Shown here piece after piece: positions 33,309 through 44,565 of a DNA stretch of 64,000 nucleotides. Under the pieces are notes generated by a model. It searched no databases. It saw only the letters and a program-made list of their open reading frames with translations, and was not told the DNA's origin. Where the stretch lies: NCBI GenBank assembly GCA_023213315.1, contig JAKCPI010000872.1, positions 434,001-498,000 of the forward strand, written 5' to 3'. The stretch comes from Euborellia annulipes (Eukaryota; Arthropoda; Insecta; Dermaptera; Anisolabididae). The position numbers and the translations under genes were made by a program. Numbering within the stretch: the first letter of the stretch is position 1; the number at the start of each line of letters is the position of its first letter.

Positions 33309-33655
33309 ATCTGGTGTGATGGTCTCACAGCACACAACTTTCTCTTACCTGGGGTAATTAAAAGTTGTGTCTGCTCACACCAGATTTTTTGGGTCGACAT
33401 AGATTTAGTTTGAGGCATTAGAATTCAAGATGTAAAATTTATAAGTATAGAAAAATATTTATATTGTATTTTGTTAAGATTTCTTTTCTCCTATTTTTTC
33501 TCCTTTGTATGAAGTGCAAGAGTAAAGTGCGCTTCAAACAATTTTAAGAGCAAAATAAGAATATACATTAAAAGAATCTCAAAAATAGTTGGTTTATGAA
33601 TTTTAATCAAAATCATTGGAGCCAATTTTGAGAAAATCGAAAAAAACTGAAAAAG
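33309..33655 (+). mobile_element. D-family copy D4, diverged
   Basis: Hairpin 33309-33385 (ATCTGGTGTGATGGTC...GCTCACACCAGAT), then diverged D text to GAAAAAAACTGAAAAAG. It breaks at the retroelement 33656. Confidence 0.65.
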
Positions 33656-34268
33656 AACTTGAGGGAAGAGATATCGAGTAGATTTCGCGAACCAAATTAT
33701 TATAGTAGGGTTGATCATAGGAAGAAAATTCAGAAGCCAAGACTCTTGAAGAATATATGTTTGCATTCGTTTGTAGGATCTGGAATTGATTTGTGGAACG
33801 GTTTGTCTGTCAATACTTGGGATTATAGTCCTCTGCCTCCTATGATTAAATCAATAATAAATTCTGTCAAATCCTAATGTGCTAGTTGTGAGAAATTTTT
33901 ATTTAGTTCTTGATCGCAGAGATTAGTTCATGTGGAGAGGTCATACCATCCTTGTTAAGGTTTTGGCCAGGTTTTCCTTAACAGCGTAAGGCGAATGTCG
34001 GGATGGCTAATGCGACGTTTACTCCTGGTCTCGTGGCTTGCGTGAATTTTTTTGATAATTGTTTTTTTTTTTTTTTTTTTTTTTCATTTTTTTCGATGGA
34101 AATGCATGAACATGTTTATTGTTAATGGACATACATTTCTATTATTTTTTTTTTGTTTTGTTTTATTGTATTTATTATTGTATTTAAATTTGTATTGTGT
34201 TTGTTGGACCTAGCCCCCGAGGACTGGTGCCTCTAAGCGGGTCGCAATAAATTTATTTATTTATTATT
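33656..34268 (+). mobile_element. 5'-truncated jockey-like retroelement 3' end
   Basis: Holds the last ~70 codons of a reverse-transcriptase protein, a ~390-bp 3' UTR (GGACCTAGCCCCCGAGGAC, GCGGGTCGCAATAAA) and an (ATTT)n tail at about 34249-34268. It lies between a D fragment and a reverse G2 fragment. Confidence 0.72.
33659..33877 (+). pseudogene. C-terminal end of a non-LTR reverse transcriptase
   Basis: A 72-codon frame ending at a stop (33875-33877). The stretch LHSFVGSGIDLWNGLS and the end LPPMIKSIINSVKS match the usual C-terminal pattern of jockey-type proteins (a 'SGIxxWNxL' box, then a short helix). The catalytic domain is missing through 5' truncation. Confidence 0.65.
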
Positions 34269-34461
34269 ATTAAAATGCTAGTAGCCACTTTTTCCCAAAG
34301 ACGAGACCAAGCGCAATTTTATTTTGGTACCAGAAATAGCATATGTTTAAAAATTTGTTAGAGCTGTTTTTGAGAAATGGTGTGTTTACATAGAAATATA
34401 TAAACAAACAAATAAAAGTACATTGCTCGTTTAATGGTATACCGGTAAGATATGCAAAAAT
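34269..34461 (-). repeat. G2 repeat fragment (reverse)
   Basis: Reverse of the 11838 repeat: TTTTTCCCAAAGACGAGACC, AGAGCTGTTTTTGAGAA, GTACATTGCTCGT. Confidence 0.55.
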
Positions 34462-35826
34462 TGTACCAGTTAGATTTTTCAAAATTATAATATTTCCCTT
34501 TAAATTATAAATATATAGACTATTAATGCGAAAAAAAAAGAATTGATTTTCTTAATTAAACATGAATTAAATTAAAAAAAAATAAATAAATAATTAAGAG
34601 AATTTTTTTTTTAATGTTAATCGACTAGAACAAAATATTATTGAGTTAATGGAGAAATGTTTTTAAAGAATAATTTATAATTTTTAAACTTATTATAATA
34701 TAATTATAATGTAAACAAAAAATAAATTTTAAATGCCCTTAAATTTTTCTATTTAAGTCTAACTTAAGTTTAATCTTTAGTAATTTCTTCCAATACATTA
34801 TTATCAACTGGGTAAGATTCTTGTGTATTTTTAGCTGGGTTTGTAGATAGCCAGAATATTATATTTATTATATATGCTTATTAATTAAACTAACTACTTA
34901 TGTTTATAGCCCAGAGAACAAACTCAAAAGCTTAAAGGTTTAATACTACAGGCAAAGTTTGCAACTTTGTTGCTTTTGAATGCATGTGCATATATTTAAC
35001 TATTCTCTGGTAGTAAGCATAGGATCTGATGGTACCCACGTCGCAAGCGAAACAATGGCAAAGTTGCAAAAACAACGGACAATGAGACTAACCCTTAAAC
35101 GTATACAACACCTGCCCAAGCCCTGCTCTGTTCTGCCCTTCGGCCACCTGTACACCAATCTGATAAATTTCTACAGATAATTTTTTGTTTAATATAATAA
35201 ATTTAACATCCTGTTTATTTGATTTTGAGGCTATAAGATAGAAAAAAAATTTTCTACAAAAATGAGCCTATTAGTCATTTTGTATTTACAATATAAGGAT
35301 CAATACAACAATTGCTATACTATACCAAAACACAATTAATTTTTCCACTTCCTGGAGGGAATTCATTGAATCTGTATGAATGTGCTACGTTTAGAAGGAC
35401 TACATTGAAATAACATTAAAAAAAAATGATATTGTAAACGGTACAAAACAAAACTGTAACTCTTCTTGTATGTATTCCAGATAAAATGTAAACTATATTC
35501 TTTTTACTTTTTCGATTATTACAATTATTCTTAAAATCCCCCACTTCATTAAACTACTAATATCATTTTGATATCTTATTTAAATGAATGGATATAACAT
35601 ATCAAATTGTAATTCGCAAATTCTCTTTGTTTGCGTATCATTTGATATTTCTAAAATCAAAACAATATTTGCATGCTTTCAATAACACTAATAATCATTT
35701 GTGGGTATAATCATCAGAATGGTTGTGTTTATTAAAGCTTTTCTGGTTTGAAATATTATTATTAGGAGAATTTTTAATTATAGACAACATTTTTGTATTA
35801 AATATTTATTAAAAATATATAACTAC
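34462..35826. other. AT-rich DNA; no gene recognised
   Basis: The 34980-35177 stretch has more balanced composition and a 66-codon frame but no recognisable domain or splice signals. The rest is AT-rich. Confidence 0.35.
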
Positions 35827-35873
35827 TGTACAACGTTTCGACTGCTTATTCTGCAGCCGTTATCAAGCACTGT
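35827..35873 (-). ncRNA. Hammerhead-like motif
   Basis: Minus strand: GTGC, TTGATAA, GGCTGC...GCAGTC, GAAA, CGTT, GTAC. GTGC pairs with GTAC as stem I (one G-U) and GGCTGC with GCAGTC as stem II. The first core box differs from CTGATGA. It is followed by a hAT-like end CAGAGGCGTACCCAGG at 35878. Confidence 0.35.
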
Positions 35874-35995
35874 GCACAGAGGCGTACCCAGGCAGTTGGG
35901 GGCCTGGGGCGGCACTAGAAGAGGGGGCCTTATCTCTAATTTTTTTTTTTTTTTTGGGGGGTGTTCATCTTTAAATATCCTTCTCAAAATATTTT

Positions 35996-36142
35996 TACTT
36001 TCTCTTAGCCTATATATGAAATATATAGAGAGAGAAAGTATTGCGATCATGTCAAAAATTCGATGTCGAGATTTTGATGGATATACATGTTTTGAGGTCC
36101 CCTGAGTCCAAAAAAGTGGGTCCCGCAAATTGGTCTGTGTGT

Positions 36143-36174
<32 letters not shown>

Positions 36175-36850
36175 CTGTGTGTGTGTGTGTGCGTAACGAT
36201 TTTTAGCATGAAGGAATTGAGCTACCGGATTGAAATTTTATATTTAACTTAGGTACCTTTGCAGACTCTCAAAATAAGCTTTTGAACAATAACGGCCAAA
36301 AAGTACTAGTACTTTACTGATGTACTTTTTCAGTTTTTTTCGATTTTCTCAAAATTCCCTCCAAGGATTTTTTTTAAAATTCATAAATCAACTATTTTTT
36401 AGATGCTCTTTAAAATGTATATTCTCATTTTGCCGTTGAAATCTTCTGAAGACCACTTTACTCTTGTTCTTCATAGGAAAGATAGAAATGGTTGCCATGG
36501 TAACGGAATTTAAATCTTTTTCTTTTCATTAGATTAAAAATCAATTATTATTTAAATTCCCATTTTTTTTTTATTTTATTTCTGTCTTTGATTGTTTCGA
36601 AGAAAACATTCTCTCTCTCTCTCTCTCTCTCTATTGTGTATAAAATGTCCAAATATGAGATTAAAATTTTGAAAAATAACCATAGTTTATTTCAAGCAGT
36701 CAACATTTAAAATGCAAGTTTGAAACTAAGGTGCTATGGGAAACTAAATATATCTCGACACAAAAAATCTGGTGTGACCAGCACGGTGCACAACTTTCTC
36801 TTACCGAAGGGTAAGAGAAAGTTGTGTGCTGTGCGCCAGTCACACCAGAT
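35996..36850 (-). mobile_element. D-family copy D5 (reverse)
   Basis: Reverse copy with both ends: TACTTTCTCTTAGCC at 35996 and the hairpin at 36767-36850. A (TG)n tract (36137-36190) replaces the (CA)n of forward copies. TTGCCATGGTAAC and AGTACTAGTAC landmarks are present. Confidence 0.8.
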
Positions 36851-37328
36851 TTTTAAAATACCGTTTATCCCTGAACCCCAAGGGCCCCGGGGCCTCTCAA
36901 AGAGAACTTTTCATTAAATTTTGTTTTTACTTGAGCCCTGAAGGCCCCGGGGCCTTAATTGTCTCCCTTAATTTTCTCAAAACTCGATAGCTGGCGCTTG
37001 ACACACTTTTTAAATGCGTAACAAGGTCCATATAATATAATTTAATTATAAAAATGTTACCATTTGAAAATATTTTTATCTGGTTATTAATTTTGAAAGT
37101 GGCCTTACTCCATTCTTGGTAAGAAAACGCATAATATTCACTTAATGATTGCCATTATTTTAATAGGAACTATAAATTTAACACATTTAGATACACTTAA
37201 GTAATATGACTCTTAGTATCCTGTACGTAGATTTTTAATTGCATTGAAACACAAACCTTAAATATCCCAATTTAAGTATAAATAGGCTTAAGCCATTTTC
37301 AAAATGAAGGGCTCATTTATTTATAAAT

Positions 37329-38384
37329 CGCCTGCTGAGAGTCATAGTGGCAAAGTCCAAAATTCAAAAATTCGAGAAAAGGGGTTTGAAAGTTTTATAT
37401 TGATTGGTTGATGTTGAGGCTTTTTGGGCGCATCAGCTCCTGAGGGCATTAGCGCCATGGTTTTGAAGAAGCAAAAAGTTTAGTTAAACATCTTAGATAA
37501 ACAAATATTACAGCAACATTACAATATTACATATATCATCGTGATATTATAAAATATAAGTCCATCATAACTAGGGCTCGGATTTATATGCACTAAAAAA
37601 AAGGCAGGCAACTAAGCACTAAAAATTATTAAAATAGGCACTTAAAAAGGCATTTATTGTAAAAATAGGCACTTAAAAGGCATTATTTAAGAAATAATAT
37701 AAACAAATTTTAAAAATTGATGTCTTATTTTTGGTAATCTGGTGTGACTGGTGACTGACACAGCACACAATTTTTTCTTAGTTTCGGTAATTTAAAGGCC
37801 CAATCTGTACTTGTTTGCCAGAATATAAATACAAATCAAATTTTTAAGTACTAATTTTACATTAAAAATAAATTTTTTTTTTTCGGAAAAAAGTTTTTTT
37901 TTTAAATCTCGGGGGGGGGGGGGTAATTACCCCCATTAAACCCCCCTTGAAATATTTTCTTGATAATTCAAAAAAATTTAAATTTAGGCTATGTATAGCT
38001 CGTAAAAAAATGAAATTGGCTATTTGAACTTAAAATAGGCATCATAAAAGGCATTTATAGATGAAATAAGCTCAAAAACCCAAAATAGGCCAAAATAGGC
38101 ATTATAGGCACTAACAAATGCCTCTTACTTTATTCAGAATTTCATGAAACGTACACAACGCATATTGGCCTAAATTTTAAGCCATAAATTAAAAAAAGGC
38201 AAATAGGGCGAAATCCGAGCCCTAATCATAACTTATACATTTAAATAGCCGGGCAACAAATGAATAGGCCAGAATCAATAGCAAAGAATGGAAATATATT
38301 TTCGCCACTTTGGCACTCAAAAGAGAAGACGTTTTAACGTTTGCAAGACTTAACTCGATTCGCCACTATGATTCTCAGCAGGCG
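37329..38384. mobile_element. TIR element hosting a nested element
   Basis: CGCCTGCTGAGAGTCATAG at 37329 and its near-complement ending at 38384 (CTATGATTCTCAGCAGGCG) form 23-bp TIRs. It contains the complete TAGGGCTCGG element 37572-38224. Own coding sequence is absent. Confidence 0.65.
37572..38224. mobile_element. TAGGGCTCGG-family element, perfect TSD
   Basis: Ends TAGGGCTCGGATTTATA and AAATCCGAGCCCTA. ATCATAAC flanks both sides (37564-37571, 38225-38232). It contains a degraded GGCGGATCC-family MITE at about 37735-37955, including a D-type half-hairpin (CTGGTGTGAC). Confidence 0.9.
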
Positions 38385-38421
38385 AAATTTTTATGCGGGG
38401 CTTAAAAAAAAAAATGTCTAT

Positions 38422-38568
38422 AACAAAATATAAATATTTTCCCATACTTATAAATTTTACATCTTGAATTCTAATATATCGGCGGAAACTAAACTTATCT
38501 CGACACGAAAAATCTGGTGTGACAATCACAGAACACAACTGCTGTTCAACAGTCACACTAGAAATTTT
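38422..38568 (-). mobile_element. D-family fragment with collapsed hairpin
   Basis: Reverse D text ending AAATCTGGTGTGAC...GTCACACTAGA; the hairpin is shortened to about 55 bp. Confidence 0.65.
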
Positions 38569-39597
38569 TTTTAATAAGAATATTTTAACGCCCGAGATAT
38601 TATTATAAAAGTCTATAGATATCGCAAAAATTTGATTAAAAATTGGGATACAAGTTTCGTTCAAATTTTGAAATAATATTTTTTCCAAATAACAAATAAA
38701 TTAAAAAAAAAATGTAATTTTTTTATTTTTTGAAAAAAAAAAGATACCCTATATTGAGATGGATTTTTAACCATAAAAAAAAAGTAGGGGGTGAAATTTT
38801 TTTATTCCCCCCCAAAAAAAAAAAAAAAAAAAAAAAAAACCAAAAAAAAAAGGGAAATTAAAAAAAAAAAAAAATTAAAAAAAAAAAAAAAGGATACAAG
38901 TTTCGTTCAAATTTTGAAATAAGTTAATTTTTTCCAAATAACAAGTTGAAATTAATAAAAAAGTTGCAATTCTATTAATTTGAGATCAAATTCATTTGAT
39001 ATGAAAAGGCTACGCTATATCGCTATATAGATTGTTCAAAGGGGTTGGTTTATGGTCTATCATAAAAGACCCTCAGAACCCTAGCACAGGTAAATTCACA
39101 CAGACAGTGAATATGTAGTGGTGAGTCAATTGGGTTGCCTAACTAGTAGGCGTCTTTCAAATAGGCTAGGGAGCAAATGTTTAAGTTCGCCATGGTAGTT
39201 CCAATCTTGCTTGTTAGATGGCATGCAGTTTTTAAAATCTTTCTATAGTCAATGAAATTTTAATTTCATTAGTATAACACAGGGAACAAAAAAGAAATTT
39301 CTTTTGCCGGGGTATTTGAGGCACGTCTAAATGACTTCCGATTGGGCTGAAATTTAAAGTTTATGATAAGTAATAATAATCTATTAAAATATCATTTTAA
39401 TCATTATAATTATAATAATTTATAAATTAAAAAAAAAATATTTATATAGGCCTATGTATGTATTACTTAGAGGGGTCTATAGGTGAGGAATATATAATAT
39501 TATATGTAAAAATGTTGAATGAAATAGTATAATGCTAAATTTTATTTTTTATTCATTTATCATCAAGATCAAATAGCGTAGTCAACAGTTGTTTAGA
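38569..39597. other. Low-complexity tract with duplicated edges; R1 fragment
   Basis: 38700-38893 is an A-rich tract broken by CC, GGG and TT. ATACAAGTTTCGTTCAAATT occurs on both sides (about 38649 and 38893), so the tract sits between two copies of the same ~50-bp sequence. An R1 fragment (GGCACGTCTAAATGACTTCC) lies at about 39295-39365. Confidence 0.45.
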
Positions 39598-39742
39598 CTA
39601 GCTGTTTCCATCGAAATCATTTGGTATTGATGGGGCCTTGAGGCATGCATGGCCAACCTAACACTGACCACAAAATGTATGGTAATCCTGCTTCCCTACA
39701 TGCACAATTTGCGCCACAGTCTTTCTTGCAATTGCAAAATAT
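39598..39742 (-). pseudogene. Cysteine-rich C-terminal protein remnant
   Basis: Minus strand: FCNCKKDCGANCACREAGLPY, then after a one-base shift FCGQC, a stop, VGHACLKAP and NDFDGNS ending at TAG (39598-39600). The spacing C-x-C-x4-C-x3-C-x-C followed by C-x2-C and C is a Cys-rich pattern met in arthropod proteins of unknown function that are often repeated and probably transposon-derived. One frameshift and one stop make it a pseudogene. The upstream domain is absent. The family assignment is from memory of the pattern and is tentative. Confidence 0.45.
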
Positions 39743-41194
39743 CATAACCAATTAATCTTCCGGTGGTTGTGTGGAAAATTAATTATAATCAAATTTCCTC
39801 AATATGGAAACACAAAATAGACAAGTTGGCTTGGAAATTAGAGATGCAGTTAGTTGCTATGTGAGTCAGCTTTCTAGGTATACGAAATGGAGCTGTGGGA
39901 GGAGCTACCCAGAAGTTGAAAAAAGAGAGCACGCATACGACTGATCCTTCAAACAGTCATAAATAGACCCATTTTGTTCTGTGCCCAGTCCGTACCCTCA
40001 CTTGAACTCAAGATCCTTCCTTAATATCTTAACACTTATAGCAACAAGAAATATCTAAAATTGGCAATAAACTCGCCCGCCAGGGGCGGGCAATTGCTCC
40101 CGGATGCGAGCAAGGGGGTCCAGGGAGCGCAGACCCTGGTTAGGCGGAAACCCGCTGAAGGAGGGCTTTGCGGCTAGTTTTAATATAGAGATATTTCAAG
40201 ATCGACATTTTTTATTAGTGATATTATCGTATTTACGAATAAATATTGGACCTATTATTTGAGAGCGAATTAAGAAAGAGAAATTCTCATTTGACTTTTA
40301 TCTTTGTTAATTAAATTTGATGACTTTGGATTTTAGGATTCCCTTACTGTTCATCTAGTAAAAAGGAAACAACACTGTATATAATTAATGAATGAATTTA
40401 AATATATTAAATTGTTGAAAAACAGGCAACGAATTTGCATGCGGTGTTAATGAAAATTGATCTCATGTAGACTCAGCCTCGTATTAAAAAGCTTCTACTC
40501 TATATATTTAAAGGGACTTTAAATTTCGAGAGTCAAAAAAAATTCTGAATGTTTTGTTCTATGAGATTATGATAATTAAAAAGAAATTGTTGGGATAATT
40601 ATATTTACAATATGGTATTTTTTAATCTAGCTAATTTAACCGACAAGAATTAATAATTATAAGACTAGACTAAAAATTTTATAAAATTATAATAGCTATT
40701 TAAAAATTCTCTCCAAAAAATATAAAGAAACCCGTCGTATATTCACACACACTAGAGAAGGGAAATTTATATGCGAATTTGACATTCACGATAATAAAAA
40801 GGTCAAATATTTTTCATTTAGTGGTCAATATATTGAATTATTTATTAAATTGTTTGCAAATATGTATTTGCAATAGATGCCAATGGCCCAAGGCATTTAC
40901 AGGGATGAGTCGTCCCTAAGACGACGATTATCAAGAAATATGTTAAATCCTTAATAAAAGCGACGTAAAAAACTCTTTTTGAGAAGCTTTTCTCTTTCTG
41001 GGCGAATATCTCAAAACATTTTTAAGATATCGGAGCCAAATTTTTTTTTATATTAAACTAGAATAAATAAGGATTATTTTGAGCAAAAATTCAAAAAAAA
41101 AAAAAATTCCAGGGCCCAAAAAAATGGCAGAGGCCTAAAGATTTTGCCAATTTCAGGAGGCCAAAAGTTAGCCTCTTATTTTTCCTTTTTAAAG
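39743..41194. other. Mostly AT-rich; GC-rich structured island at 40070-40175
   Basis: The island has CCCGCCAGGGGCGGG, CCAGGGAGCGCAGACCCTGG and GGCGGAAACCCGCTG, each able to form a hairpin. Part resembles the reverse of 17405-17430. It probably belongs to an unidentified element. No gene is seen elsewhere in this stretch. Confidence 0.4.
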
Positions 41195-41320
41195 TGAAAC
41201 TTTTATTTGATCGCCTCAAATTTTTTCGCTTTTCTATCAGCATGTCGCTTTACAAGCCGTCAAAGGCCGTGACGCTACGAGTCATGACGACAAAAATAGG
41301 AAAATTGAAATTTAATATAT
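41195..41320 (+). repeat. Dispersed repeat shared with 23645-23765
   Basis: Same landmarks as 23645-23765, with a CTACGAGTCATGACGA insertion. It abuts segment X. Confidence 0.55.
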
Positions 41321-41335
41321 ATGACGAATTATAAA

Positions 41336-42436
41336 AAAATAAATGTGAGATTTAATTAAAAATAAAAATTGAAATAAATTTCTCGCCTGGGACGAAATGC
41401 CAACCCATGGCCTTTGGAACCATTATGAAATTTGAATATAATGGTACAAAAATGACTAGTGACCATCAATTATTCGCTATCGAGAGAATTTAATCAATAT
41501 TTTCTCCATCCGGTGAAAAATTTAAGAAGTACAGCTAGGACTACTATCACTTTTTTAAGTGGTGCAGTAAACATTCAATAAAAAATAAAAAGTCTAAGTA
41601 GAAGAAAATCAGGAAATTCACTTTTCAAATTTCATTTTTTTTTTAGTAACTATGCTAATTTTTTGGTTCTAGTCATCATAAGTATTTTGCCTTTTGCAGA
41701 GTCGATGGTGGCGATTAAAAAACTAAAATTGTGATATCTGTAGATGGTACTTTATAGTTCTATAGGGAGACGTGAGTTTTAATAAATTTTAAATATTAGT
41801 TGGTTCCAAAAAACAAACAAATGCTATCATATATTTTGTTTATTTAGACAATATAAAATTTGAGTTATTTTGAATAATAAATCTCCAATACCAAAAATTT
41901 TGGCCCATTCTTGGAATCCCACGACACAGTGGCGTAACGTACGCCCCCCGCAGACACCGCAATGCGGGGGGCTCCGGACCTTGGGGGGCCCACGGGCCGG
42001 GCCGGGCTAAGAAACTGTATCTCCTCAGGGCTCCGGTAAAAAGGGAAAAATAAAATGAAAATTTGTCTTTGAGAGGGCCCGGGCCCTCAGGGTTCAGGGA
42101 TATACTGTATTTTAAAAATATTTTTTGCAAGGTCTAATAATGGGGGCCGAAATAAAGGTTTGCGGGAGGGGGGCAGCTAAAAAACGTTACGCTACTGCCC
42201 ACGACATCATGTCTTCGGCTATGGGTTGGGTTGGAGTGGTTTCTATTGAAAAACTGATCAGAGATATTCTAATAAACAATATCCTATTGACATTCATTAC
42301 TTCACTCTTTTGCCTTCAGCTACATACTAGTATATATACAGCTATCTCTCTTTGAGGAGAATTAAAAAATTATGTAGACTAAAATTTTAAACAAAACACT
42401 AGCGGTCACAGGGGGGCGCAGGGGCTCGCCCCCCCC
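41336..42436 (+). repeat. Segment X, first copy of a ~1.1-kb direct duplication
   Basis: Nearly identical to 43478-44565 (offset about 2142 bp). It starts AATAAATGTGAGATTTAATT and ends in a C-rich tract. Differences are mostly one-base changes and G/C-run lengths, so the duplication is recent. It carries the MITE 41926-42197. Short frames in it are not genes. Confidence 0.85.
41926..42197. mobile_element. hAT-like MITE in segment X
   Basis: Ends ACAGTGGCGTAACGTACG and ACGTTACGCTACTG. CCCACGAC flanks both sides (41918-41925, 42198-42205). The interior is GC-rich (CACGGGCCGGGCCGGG). It was present before X duplicated. Confidence 0.85.
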
Positions 42437-42451
42437 CCCCCCATTGGACAA

Positions 42452-43476
42452 CACTGACTGGCGCACAGCACACAACTTTCTCTTACCCTTCGGTAAGAGA
42501 AAGTTGTGCACTGTGCTGGTCACACCAGATTTTTTTGTGTCGAGATATATTTAGTTTCCGATAGCACCTTAGTTTCAAACTTGCATTTTAAATGTTGACT
42601 GCTTCAAATAAACTATGGTTATTTTTCAAAATTTTAATCTCATATTTGGACATTTTATACACAATATAGAATCGTAAATAAATACAAAATTTCATAAGAA
42701 TTGGAAAAAAAATTTTAAATGCCTAAAAGTTCTAAAGGGGACCCCCTTTTGAATCGAAATTAACATACAAATCCCTATAGGAAATTAACATTAGGCCTAT
42801 GAGAGAAGGCGGAGAGACAGACGATAATGTTTGCAAGTGAGAGAGAGACATATATGTTTTCTTTGAAACAATTAAAGACACAAATAAATTTTAAAAAAAT
42901 GGGAATTTAAATAATAATTGATTTTTAATCTAATAAAAAGAAAAGATTTAAATTTGGTTACCATGGCAACCATTTCTATCTTTCCTATGAAGAACAAGAG
43001 TAAAGTGGTCTTCAGAAGATTTCAACGGCAAAATGAGAATATACATTTTAAAGAGCATCTAAAAAATAGTTCATTTATGAATTTTAAAAAAAATCCTTGG
43101 AGGGAATTTTGAGAAAATCGAAAAAAAACTGAAAAAGTACATCAGTAAAGTACTAGTACTTTTTTGCCGATTTTGTTCAAAAGCTTATTTTGAGATTCTT
43201 CAAAGGTACCTAAGTTAAATATAAAATTTCAATCCGCTAGCTCAACTCCTTCATGCTAAAAATCTGTCCACACACACACACAGACGCACACACACACACA
43301 CACAGACGCACACACACACATACACACACACACACAGACCAATTTGCGGGACCCACTTTTTTGGACTCAGGGGACCTCAAAACATGTATATCCATCAAAA
43401 TCTCGACATCGAATTTTTGACATGATCGCAATACTTTCTCTCTCTATATATTTCATATATAGGGTACGAGAAAGTA
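42452..43476 (+). mobile_element. D-family copy D6, between the X copies
   Basis: Starts a few bases inside the hairpin (left arm trimmed to GACTGGCGCAC) and runs through all D landmarks to GAGAAAGTA at 43476. At about 43430-43460 it shows the intact TCTATATA site that is split by a MITE in D1. Confidence 0.8.
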
Positions 43477-43477
43477 A

Positions 43478-44565
43478 AAAATAAATGTGAGATTTAATTA
43501 AAAATAAAAATTGAAATAAATTTCTCGCCTGGGACGAAATGCCAACCCATGGCCTTTGGAACCATTATGAAATTTAATATAATGGTACAAAAATGACTAG
43601 TGACCATCTATTATTCGCTATCGAGAGAATTTAATCAATATTTTCTCCATCCGGTGAAAAATTTAAGAAGTACAGCTAGGACTACTATCACTTTTTTAAG
43701 TGGTGCAGTAAACATTCAATAAAAAATAAAAAGTCTAAGTAGAAGAAAATCAGGAAATTCACTTTTCAAATTTCATTTTTTTTTTTTAGTAACCATGCTA
43801 ATTTTTTGGTTCTAGTCATCATAAGTATTTTGCCTTTTGCAGAGTCGATGGTGGCGATTAAAAAACTAAAATTGTGATATCTGTAGATGGTACTTTATAG
43901 TTTATAGAGAAGTGAGTTTTAATAAATTTTAAATATTAGTTGGTTCCAAAAAACAAACAAATGCTATCATATATTTTGTTTATTTAGACAATATAAAATT
44001 TGAGTTATTTTGAATAATAAATCTCCAATACCAAAAATTTTGGCCCATTCTTGGAACCCCACGACACAGTGGCGTAACGTACGCCCCCGCAGACACCGCA
44101 ATGCGGGGGGCTCCGGACCTTGGGGGGCCCACGGGCCGGGCCGGGCTAAGAAACTGTATCTCCTCAGGGCTCCGGTAAAAAGGGAAAAATAAAATGAAAA
44201 TTTGTCTTTGAGAGGGCCCGGGCCCTCAGGGTTCAGGGATATACTGTATTTTAAAAATATTTTTTGCAAGGTCTAATAATGGGGGCCGAAATAAAGGTTT
44301 GCGGGAGGGGGGGCAGCTAAAAAACGTTACGCTACTGCCCACGACATCATGTCTTCGGCTATGGGTTGGGTTGGAGTGGTTTCTATTGAAAAACTGATCA
44401 GAGATATTCTAATAAACAATATCCTATTGACATTCATTACTTCACTCTTTTGCCTTCAGCTACATACTAGTATATATACAGCTATCTCTCTTTGAGGAGA
44501 ATTAAAAAATTATGTAGACTAAAATTTTAAACAAAACACTAGCGGTCACAGGGGGGCCCGCCCCC
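43478..44565 (+). repeat. Segment X, second copy
   Basis: Direct copy of 41336-42436. It starts directly after the end of D6 and includes the same MITE at 44066-44337 with the same CCCACGAC flanks (44058-44065, 44338-44345). Confidence 0.85.
44066..44337. mobile_element. hAT-like MITE in segment X, second copy
   Basis: Duplicate of 41926-42197. The interior differs only in run lengths. Confidence 0.85.

Noticed and set aside
35823..36209. 128-codon minus-strand frame
   Set aside because: It translates a (TG)n/(CA)n microsatellite and D-family non-coding text.
41840..42130. Two near-identical ~100-codon minus-strand frames (also 43967-44269)
   Set aside because: They are frames through a GC-rich MITE in the duplicated segment X; their ends differ by a run-length change and they contain no domain.
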